DNA of 64,000 nucleotides from Talinum fruticosum (Eukaryota > Streptophyta > Magnoliopsida > Caryophyllales > Talinaceae), in the NCBI GenBank assembly GCA_021018815.1, contig JAITYX010000003.1, forward strand, positions 10,382,501 to 10,446,500, read 5' to 3'. The first letter of the stretch is position 1. Every line of letters starts with the position of its first letter. Of this stretch, positions 56,290 to 64,000 are shown in pieces. The position numbers and the translations under genes were made by a program. A model generated the notes under the pieces. That model was not told where the DNA came from. It worked only from the letters and a program-made list of their open reading frames with translations, and did no database searches.

Positions 56290-56745
56290 CGGAAAGCGGG
56301 AAAACAACAATTCATTTAAAATAGACTTCTAACAATGGTTCATACAAATAATTATTGCTATAAATCTGAGTTATAAAAATGGTTTGTTGAAACAATATTC
56401 ATCACAAGGTGACTATGACAAGAGTTTGAATAAGAAACTATTGTCATAAGTGAAAATTTAAAAAAGAATCTTGATATTTTTGAACCGGACTTATGACAAC
56501 GGTTTCTACCATCAACCGTTGTTATACGTCGGACCTATGACTACAGTTTCCTAAAACAACCATTGTCATAGAGTCTGTCTCATTGGCGTGGCCACCCCAT
56601 GGTGGCCCTCGTGGTAGGAGGCAGTAGCTACAAAGGCCGCCTGATGTGCCACACTTGTATAACAATTCATATGAGGAACTGTTGTCATAGCTAATTCAAC
56701 ACAACGGTTCTTCGTATATCAACTATCGTAATAGGGTAGTTTTTC
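56290..56745. repeat. Second CACTA subterminal repeat array
   Basis: Copies of TATGACAACGGTTTC / AACCGTTGTTATA in both orientations (for example about 56490, 56510, 56535, 56565, 56680 and 56700). The units match those at 51010-51500. It ends AACTATCGTAATAGGGTAGT. Confidence 0.65.
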
Positions 56746-56918
56746 TTTTGAATGAACTAATGCTTTTGTTTTTTCATCTACCCCCTACATATACATTTTC
56801 ATTTTAAAAAAATGATCCATTTACAAAACAAATTTTTTTCCAAATACATTGTAAAATTGTCCAACTAAATATATGAATACAAAATGATAATAAATGCAAA
56901 CAACATGTACATTATCAT
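56746..56918 (-). other. Probable 3' untranslated side of the TNP2 gene
   Basis: AT-rich, no coding frame. Compositionally like 51560-51720 next to the ULP1 gene. Confidence 0.4.
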
Positions 56919-59913
56919 TTAAACACCAATCGTTTCTTGTCGTCCTCTAGACTGATCTTCATTATATATGCCTTCCTGATAATGAAATCTTAAATACACT
57001 TCTTTAAAATGTGCATCCTCATTTTTGACAAAAAGTCCAAAGGGGAAAGGTGGGGTCTCATCAATAAACTCGGTCTTACCTTCCCCATCCCCAATGACGA
57101 TGTGCCTTTTTCCTTGAAGAACAAGTAGACCACTTCTCATTATTCAGGTTCTCAACATAGAACATTTGTCTTAGTTGGCATGCATAATGAATTGATCTTC
57201 TTTATGACCTTCTCTTATAAGATCGACCATCATGAACCCTAACTCACAAACTGCAACACCTTTGTTATTCTCAACCCATTTGCACCAAAAAATGGGCTTT
57301 TGGAAGTCAATATAGTCTAGCTCCTATTATATCCTCGGTGACTCCATAATACGACATTTTTGCTGCAACGGGATTTCTATCCTTGGAACTCAACACTTGA
57401 AGTATGAGCCTCTAAGGTAACCCCACTATTTTGCACGGTGCTCCTACCGTCCTATATCTTGGTATGCAAAGAGAATCCATTGATGTCATACCCACGATAA
57501 GAAATGACTTCCAAGCTGACCCTCTAGCCAAGCTAACTAATGTGTAGGAGACATCTTCCTGTGAGTTTACCCATTAGAAAGATATTTGCCCTCTAAACCA
57601 ATTTACAAATGAGCGATTGTGTTGAGCCAGTACCCACTTCTCATTTCTTCCTCCGTGACTTGTTTCCCGATGAAAGACTTGTGCTCCTCAATGTAAGGTT
57701 ACACTTCGTCACTATTTTAAAGGACATAAAGGTGCGTTTGATCCCTCATTTCATGACCGATCATTTGCACTTTCGCCCACAATTTCCCCTTCCCATCGAA
57801 CTTCCCTATATGCTAATGTTTACGAATACCAATAACTTCCATTCAGGGGTAGTACTCACAGCGAGAACTCAACACACATCTTAGCTATGTAAGCCTCCAC
57901 AATACACCCTTTCGGTCGAAACCAATTTCTAACATACCCTTTCGAATTTCGTAAATCCTTCAAATGGGTACATTTATTGATAAAAAACCATACCATAGAA
58001 GTGCACTTTCTCTCACCAAATAGACAACTAGGTGCACCATGATGTCAAAAAAGAAGGTGGAAAGTATATCTCAAGTTGGCAAAATGTAATGATATCACCA
58101 CCCTCAAGATCATCAAATTTCTCTAAATCAATAACTTTGCTACAAATGGCATTGACGAAGAAGAAAAGTCTTATAATAAAATGTCTCCTTTGTTTCAAGC
58201 ATCAACGATCTTATAGCCACTGGTAGCAATTTTTACATCAAAGCATGACAATCATGAGTAGGGGTGTGCGAAAAAACCGAAACCAAAAACCGATCCGAAA
58301 AATCAAAAAACCGATATAAAAAGCGGTTAACCGATTAATTTTTTAGAAAAATCGGTTCGGTTAACCGAACCGAAATTTTTTCGGTTCACGGTTCGGTTAC
58401 GGTTCGCAATATGAAAATTTTCGGTTAACCGAACCGATTTTTATTAAAAATATAAAATGCTTGAAACCCTCGTTCGTTCTTCTCATGCGTCGCTCCTCTC
58501 TCTCTCCCTCCGCTGCTGCGGTTCTCTTCTCTCGCTCGGTGGCACCCCCTCTTCACTCTCTCCCTCTACTGCAACCGGCGACTTACCGGTGCCCTACCGA
58601 CGACCACCGGCCCGGCGACGCTCCTCCCACTCTCTTGCTGCGGTTCTATTGCTAAAATTGAGGACCTTTGAGGGCTCTAGTCTATCCCACCTTCGCTCCA
58701 CCGATCAACATCCCCTTTGTCTCTGTCTCGAGCTTGCCTTTTATAGCCTCTCGGTCTCTTCCTCTTCTTTCACTTGCTTGTGTCCTTATTCTTGCCCGGT
58801 TTTAGATAAATATCTAGTGGATGGATAAGGGTTGAGGTTGAGTGGAGGTTGGTTTCCGGTGGTTTTGGAGGACGGAAAGGAGGAAAATGGAGAGATTGAG
58901 GGAGAATGGAGTATTGTGCTTTTCGGCCGAGAGCGAGAAGGAGATGGCGTGAAGGAACAGGAGTCTCGAGCTAGCATAAGTGTTCCGGTGTCGTGAAGAG
59001 GCATGAGGAAGACGGAGATGAGGCTAGCTAGGGTTTTCGAGTTGGTGAAAGGAAGAAGAGGATGGCTGGTGAATTTGGTTTTGGAGTGCAGTACCGTGCC
59101 GCGAAGCAAGAGAACGAGAGGGAGAGGGAGCGAGGGGAAAACTAGGGTTTTTAGGTCTTGTAAATTTTTTTTTCAAATAACGGTTAACGATGAAACCGAT
59201 CCGATTTTTCGGATTAATCGGACTTTTGGTTCGGTTACAGATCGGGAATTTTTCGATCCTAAAATTTGGTTAACCGAAATGTCGGTTGACTAGAAAAATC
59301 GGATCGGTTATGGTTTGGGTTTTTCACTATACGAAATTCAGGTTAACCGATTTTCGATTAACCGAAACGCGGTTAACCGGTTTTGCATACCTCTAATCAT
59401 GAGATTTTAATCGAACCAGTCTATAATCGGACATCGAAATGAGGCGACTAATGTTTGAAGAACATCCTCGTGGCACACTGAGTTACTTCAAGGTCTCATA
59501 CAAACGTTTTTTTCTTTTTTTTTGCTTTTTCTCGGTGTGTAGGAAGCCGAATGGAAAAAGTTTTCTTCCCTTTTAGTTGTAGTGCTAATTCCTCACATAT
59601 TCCCATTTCACGCATGTCAAGGCTTACTTTCTCTCCGCCCTTGGTTTTCCCCGATATGTTTAAATGACTCGCCAATAAGACTTTCACAAATGTTTTTTTT
59701 TACTTGCATCACATCAAGACTATGTCTTGCATACAACTTTTTCCAATATGGAAGATCAAAAAATATTGATCTTTTTTCCACACACTCCTTTCTAATTGAG
59801 GTTGGTATGGCTTGCCAAACTACACATTGATATCCTTGACTTGTTCATAAATTTGTCATCCTTTTAATGGAGTTGCAGAACATTCCATCACAACTTCAAC
59901 ATTGAACGCCTTT
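56919..59913 (-). pseudogene. CACTA TNP2 transposase, C-terminal half with DUF4218 and DUF4216
   Basis: Minus strand, in order: KDINV and WKKRSIFFDLPYWKKLYARH (about 59735-59800) with SLDVMQVKKNICESLIG, the end of the TNP2 catalytic domain; NISGKTKGGEKVSLDMREMG (59595-59660); LVRLKSHDCHALM, split by the hAT element; then DUF4218 (FCQLEIYF, FFDIMVHLVVYLVRESALLW at about 57990-58050). DUF4216 follows (KPIFWCKWVENNKGVAVCEL at about 57240-57300, MVDLIREGHKEDQFIM, LLVLQGKRHIVIGDGEG near 57100). The catalytic N-terminal half is missing beyond 59913, where a Tat LTR cuts in. Frameshifted. TNP2 would excise CACTA elements by binding their ends. Confidence 0.8.
58259..59395. mobile_element. Non-autonomous hAT element, 1,137 bp
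   Basis: Ends TAGGGGTGTGC and GCATACCTCTA form an 11-bp terminal inverted repeat with two mismatches. ATCATGAG occurs at 58251-58258 and again at 59396-59403, a perfect 8-bp target duplication, diagnostic of hAT. Removing the element and one duplication restores RLKSHDCHA of the CACTA protein. Subterminal regions are dense in GGTTAACCGAACCG motifs in both orientations. The interior (58460-59150) is CT/GC-rich with frames on both strands (58457-58828 plus, 58786-59109 minus) that I do not recognise. Confidence 0.9.
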
Positions 59914-60430
59914 TGTAGGAACCAACAACCCCGCCTCCCCGTAGGGATGATGGACCAGATCGAGCTTCCCATGGAACGGTGTTAGCTCTTTTTGGGTTTT
60001 GGAAACAATGATTTTTAAAACTAGGGGTGTGTCTCTTATTGAGATTTCTGATTTTTGAATTTAATTTAAAACAATTTAGACAAAGTGGTGATTGGCGATT
60101 ATCGAGAAAATAAACTAATTTTTGTCCATTTTTAAATGAGAAATATCGTGATACGATTAGGAGAAACAAAAATAGAATAGAAAGAGTCGCCAGCCAGTTT
60201 TAGAAATAAAAACTAACAAATATAAAAACAAACTCTTCCAATCTTAGTATGGGAAAACTAAGCTTCAAAAGGTCTAAAAGTGACTCATTGGCCTAGAACC
60301 AAGAATCGATGGTCATAGGTGAAGGTACAAAATGTAGAGATGAGCCCTCCATTCCGCTAGTCAACGAGACGACCTTTACTAATTCGAATTGTAAGTCAAA
60401 AATAAAGTGATTTCAATCAAGCATACAACA
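59914..60430 (-). repeat. Tat-family LTR fragment (3' end)
   Basis: On the minus strand it ends GGTTGTTGGTTCCTACA at 59914, matching the LTR end at 48580. It includes the GAAAAGACT/TTGGAAGAGTTTG block near 60230-60240 and the CATGTTGTATGCTTG block at about 60417-60431. It is broken at 60430 by another LTR of the same family. It interrupts the CACTA TNP2 gene. Confidence 0.65.
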
Positions 60431-61274
60431 TGCCTTAGGAATCACGGCCCGTCCGCCCCTTCGTAGAGGGAGCCAAATCCGAGGGGGCCAAGCTTCCCCA
60501 CGAATGTTAGGTCTCTTATTTTAAGATTCTATTTGAAGACGATTTTGAAAGTTTATTAGAAATGGGGATGCACCTCTTATTGTGATTTCTAATTTTTGTA
60601 ATTTAATTTTGGAAAAGATTAATCACGACAATGATTGGCGGTTTTATTAATCTTATTTTAGAAATTATTTTAACAAGCCTCGGGATATTATTTCATGACT
60701 TAAGCAAATAAAAAAATTAGGTTTATTTTTGCTGCAAAGATTTTGGGCCAAAACGGTGTAAAAACACCGCCATGGACCAAAGCCTTGCCTGGCCACTAGC
60801 TCGAGCCAACTCGACCGAGTGTCCAGCCCAGGCCATGGGCCGTGACTAAAGGATCAGCCTTGGTCCATGGCTTAGACTGTTAAAAATAAAATTAAATTTT
60901 TACCATTTAAATCGAAATGCCGAGGAGCACTTTAAGGAAAAACAAAATAGAAAAGAAGAGTCACCAGTCGGTTTTGAGAAATAAAAACTAACAAAAATAA
61001 AAAGAAGACTCTTCTAATTTCGGTATGGGAAAACTAAGCTTCAAAGAGGTTTAAAAATGACTCCATCAATCTAGCACCGAGAATCTAGTATTCGCGGGCG
61101 AAGATACGACCTTTCTATTTTGCCCGTCAATAGACGACCTTTACTAATTCGAATTGTGAGTTAAAGAAAATGTGTTTAAATAGTCAAGCATACGACATGC
61201 AAAGCGGAAAATTAAATCAATCAAAACATGCGAAGAAAGCAATAAATAGTGTATAGGAAAGCAATAAAAAAAGT
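60431..61274 (-). repeat. Second Tat-family LTR fragment, nested
   Basis: On the minus strand it ends CCGTGATTCCTAA near 60432 and repeats the layout of 59914-60430 and 45417-46300: CATTCGTGGGGAAGCTTGG (about 60490-60508), the CGGTGTTTTTACACCG block (about 60749-60765), and the AGAGTCACCAGTCGGTTTTG stretch (plus, about 60956). It is cut at 61274 by Sirevirus F. Confidence 0.6.
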
Positions 61275-62845
61275 TAAAGACTCGGACGTTTCTCAACGCA
61301 CTTCGAGTTGCACTAAACGAGTCGGGTATAACAATCCCATGCTTTTAAAGTTTTGATTCCAAGGCATTCTCCGTTTCGCGAAACCTCTTTTAGTAAAATA
61401 GTATCTTTTCTAAGTGATACGGCTTTCACTTATTATATTTATTGCCTATCTATTTGAGACTCGGAAAAGTGGTTCTTTGTTACGAGTCCATCTTCACTCA
61501 GATTTATCGCGAGACTAGTGATTCGTCTTTTTTCTCACTCGAGAATCTTACTTCCGATTACAAGCTCTATTTTTGTTAGAGTCAATATCTTTAGTCTGTT
61601 TCACACTTAGTCTATATCAAGTTATCTCACTCGATATTCTTTATGGAACTTGTTCTATCGCTTAGACTAAGTCGGACGGAATTATGAGTATCATGGATAT
61701 TGGACTCGGAAAATTCCATTTCATTTCGACTCGGATAATCGGTTGCTTAATTATCATAATTATTTTATTATCTGTGTCTAACTTTGGACCAAAGTATTTT
61801 ATACTTTGAGAACCAGAATTGATTTACTTTTGTAGGTTATTCATTCGAGGATACACCTTTTTCAAACCACAAAGAAGCCGGTTTCGAACGCCAAATCACC
61901 GGCGAGACATGGCTTTTCACCTTCCCTGCTTCGAGTCCCAGAAGATTGTGTCGAAGTTGTCTGTTTCCAAATCTGGAAAACTGAAATGCCAAGCTTAACG
62001 GTGGTTTCCACCTTATCTTTCACGACACTACCAATGGTTTTGGGACTTCCAAGAGAGATAAACCGTTGTCCAACGTTCACATTGTAACGGATACTTTCGA
62101 GTGACTCGGAAAGCTTTTATCAACGGTCACAGAAGACTCTCGGTCAGCGAGATGAAGATAACGGCTACTCTGCCTGGTTACCTATAAATTGAAGCCACCT
62201 CACAAGACTTGAAGATTGCCGAATCTATTGTTAATACACATACTTGAGAAAAGTCATTGTATTTACTTTTCAATCTTCTACTTACAACTCCCACTCTGTA
62301 ATTCATTACTTTACGAGTTGTAAGGTCTTGTACTCGATTACAAACTCTTTCTTACATTTCTTGTAAGGTCCCTTGACTAAGCAGCAAGGGTTAACTCGGC
62401 TTAATTGTCCCTAGCTGTAAGGGTTATCTCAGCTAGGAAGTACTAGATCGAGATAAGGGAATTTACGAGTCTAGGAAAACTTGTATAGAGTTGTCTAAGG
62501 GAGCAACTCGGGTTCGGTCAGTTCACGGTATTTTGTGGACTCAAAATAGTGGATTTGACTTTGTGTACGGATTGACACGGTCCGTGGTTTTACTGCCCAG
62601 GAGGGTTTCCACGTAAAATCTAAGTGTTATCTTTACGAGTTCATTCTAGACTCGGACGGCCTTACTTGCTCTTGTTCTTTCGATTCATTGCTTTACGAGT
62701 CCAACCTTTTCGACCCGGTTAATAGACTCGGAATCTATCTTCCCTTCCACTTACGCACAAAAGAGTGTGATTTCGCGAGAGAATTCCCTATCACCCTATT
62801 CACCCCCTGCTAGGGTGACTCGAGACTCTCCCGAGAAAACCTTCA
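61275..62845 (+). repeat. 5' LTR of Sirevirus copy F
   Basis: 1,571 bp. Starts TAAAGACTCGGAC (TG changed to TA; AAAGT at 61270-61274 would be the target duplication) and ends GAAAACCTTCA at 62845. TATA-like CCTATAAATTGAAG is at 62181-62194. The AAAGTATTTTATACTTTG block (about 61791) and CCCCCTGCTAGGGTGACTCG block match the other LTRs. Confidence 0.85.
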
Positions 62846-62860
62846 ATTGGTATCGAGCCT
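62846..62860 (+). other. Primer-binding site of copy F
   Basis: ATTGGTATCGAGCC directly after the LTR end, as in copy C. Confidence 0.8.
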
Positions 62861-62903
62861 AGCCTTTCGAAAGGATCTAACAATCCAAAGGTTTAAAGAT
62901 CAA

Positions 62904-64000
62904 ATGGCTCGAGAACACCGGAGAGTTCGACGAAGGAAGATATTCCAACAGGCCACCAAAATTCAAAGGTTCAAACTTTGGGCCTTTGGAAGAAGCTTAT
63001 GGAATGTTTCCTCATGGATCATGATGAAGAAGTATGGGAAATCATACAACAAGGAAACTACATTCCAACAAAGACGAGATGAATTCAGAATTCTTCCCAA
63101 GACAAAGGTTGAGTTCACACCAGCGAAGTAGAGAAGTTCGAAAGAATTTTAAAGCCATGAACATCATTATGTGCGCCATAAGCTCGGAAGAATACAACCG
63201 AGTGTCTGCACTGTGATTCAGCAAAAGAAGTGTGGGACACCCTTGTCAACACTTATGAAGGCACAAGCCAGGTCAGACAAGCAAAGATAAGTCAATATCT
63301 TCACAAATATGAGCTTTTCAAGATGGAGCCGAGAGGAGAACATCACTCGGATGTTCATTCGGTTTACTGAGATTACAAACAATCTCAAATCACTGGGAAA
63401 GAAGATCTCCCACGAAGAAATGTGCCGGAAAATTCTCGAAGCCTACCCAAGAAAAGATGGGGTCCCAAAGTGACCGCCATAGAGAAAGCTCAGAACCTCT
63501 CACTCTTATAGCCGGACGAGCTCATTGGAAAGCTTCTAACACATGAAATCCATCTAGAGGAGGAGGATGCTGAGGGTAGTACCAAAAGGAACATTGCACT
63601 TAAAGCCTCGGATTCCAAGGAAGCAAATCTGAGCTCTTCGACTCGGAAGACGATCCCATGGCACTCATTGCAAGAGGCTTCAAGAGAATGATGAAGCATA
63701 AAAGATGGGACAAAAGGCTAAAAGAAGAATTCTACAAGAAAGATAAGAGAGATAGAAAAGGTAAGCTTTCTTCTCCTTCAAAGTTATCCTTATCTAAGAA
63801 TTCTGGATGTTTTGAATGTGGCGGCAAAGACCACGATAGTCAAGGACTCGTCCAAAACGGAAAAGGGACAGGAAGAAGACAAAGGCCATGATGGCAACAT
63901 GGAGCGATGAGGACTCATCGGAAGATGACGAGGACTCGAGATGATTCAAAGTGTCCGATGGCAATCTCGACTCGAAGCTGAAAGAGAGTAAGATTCGGAC
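62904..64000 (+). pseudogene. gag: Sirevirus gag remnant, copy F (runs off the window)
   Basis: ATG at 62904 (MAR), frameshift within the first four codons. Expected blocks recur in shifting frames: RPPKFKGSNF-like sequence, LPKTKVEFTPAK (about 63090-63125), YLHKYELFKMEP (about 63294-63330), SLGKKISHEEM (about 63390-63423), PMALIARGFKRMMKHKRWDK (63655-63715) and the zinc-knuckle start CFECGGKDH (about 63807-63834). UBN2-type capsid protein. The element continues past base 64000, so its integrity cannot be judged; the gag itself is broken. Confidence 0.85.

Larger units (their letters stand above)
51005..56745 (-). mobile_element. CACTA transposon unit carrying a transposase-24/ULP1 gene
   Basis: The left terminus CACTACTACAAGAATAG (51005-51021) is a classic CACTA terminal inverted repeat. 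It is followed by about 500 bp of subterminal repeats built on ACAACGGTT/AACCGTTGTTA. A second subterminal array lies at 56290-56745, ending AACTATCGTAATAGGGTAGT, a poor but similar inverted end. Between them the minus strand holds a leader-like stretch, an En/Spm-type transposase region and a ULP1 protease. TNP2 is not inside; its C-terminal half lies to the right. Either this is a TNP2-less CACTA next to another, or one large CACTA with an internal subterminal-like array. Confidence 0.6.

Noticed and set aside
57609..57884. Plus-strand 91-residue frame
   Set aside because: It is the antisense shadow of the TNP2 DUF4218-DUF4216 region on the minus strand.
58457..58828. 123-residue Ser/Leu-rich frame as a possible secreted protein gene
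   Set aside because: It lies inside a non-autonomous hAT element, is low-complexity, and overlaps another frame on the opposite strand. No family recognised.
1..64000. CRISPR arrays, tRNA or rRNA genes, bacterial operons, host gene clusters
   Set aside because: No direct-repeat/spacer layout, no cloverleaf-like gene that I could spot, no operon structure. All recognisable coding traces are transposon proteins. The tRNA-like signals are retroelement primer-binding sites only.

Overview
This window is angiosperm nuclear heterochromatin made of nested, mostly decayed transposable elements. I see no intact host gene, tRNA, rRNA, CRISPR array or bacterial feature. The plant assignment rests on Sirevirus-type Ty1/copia elements, Tat-type and Athila-type Ty3/gypsy elements, an RTE-type LINE, a CACTA transposon with ULP1 and TNP2/DUF4218/DUF4216 genes, and a non-autonomous hAT element. 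Very GC-rich insets hint at a monocot, but only weakly.

Left block (1-26066): Sirevirus copies in both orientations. Copy A (+, from the window edge) and copy B (+) lie in tandem and share one LTR (6941-8550). B ends in a second LTR that has lost its 5' end (16437-17831). Both lack the reverse transcriptase/RNase H core. Copy A also holds a Tat-associated fragment, itself split by a solo LTR (2244-3966). Copy B's gag holds a 2.7-kb solo LTR of another family (9961-12700). Facing them on the minus strand are fragment D (17832-19172) and copy C (19173-26066), which keeps gag, protease, integrase, RT, RNase H, primer-binding site and 5' LTR.

Middle block (26067-48580): an antisense-ORF fragment (26067-26512), an Athila protease remnant with its long non-coding tail (26513-28690), then a Tat-type element. 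The Tat integrase (28691-29378) is split by a structurally complete Sirevirus, copy E (29379-39696, minus). E has two LTRs, PBS, PPT and a 5-bp target duplication, and the integrase reading frame resumes right after it. Downstream of Tat pol is a decayed antisense ORF with its own TATA box, then a PPT and a 3' LTR. That LTR is split by an inverted solo LTR of its own family (45417-47498).

Right block (48581-64000): an RTE-type LINE remnant (minus), then CACTA material on the minus strand: a unit with an En/Spm-type transposase and ULP1 protease (51005-about 56745), then the C-terminal half of a TNP2 transposase. TNP2 is interrupted by a 1,137-bp hAT element with a perfect 8-bp target duplication, and is cut off by Tat LTR pieces at 59914. 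Copy F, another Sirevirus (+), starts at 61275 and runs off the window.

The genes do not form a pathway. The content is a stratified record of insertions. The most useful observations are exact nested junctions, possible internal or antisense promoters in two retroelement classes, a gag gene patched with an LTR promoter segment, and an odd substitution/indel pattern at CGG/CCG sites that may be partly a consensus artefact.
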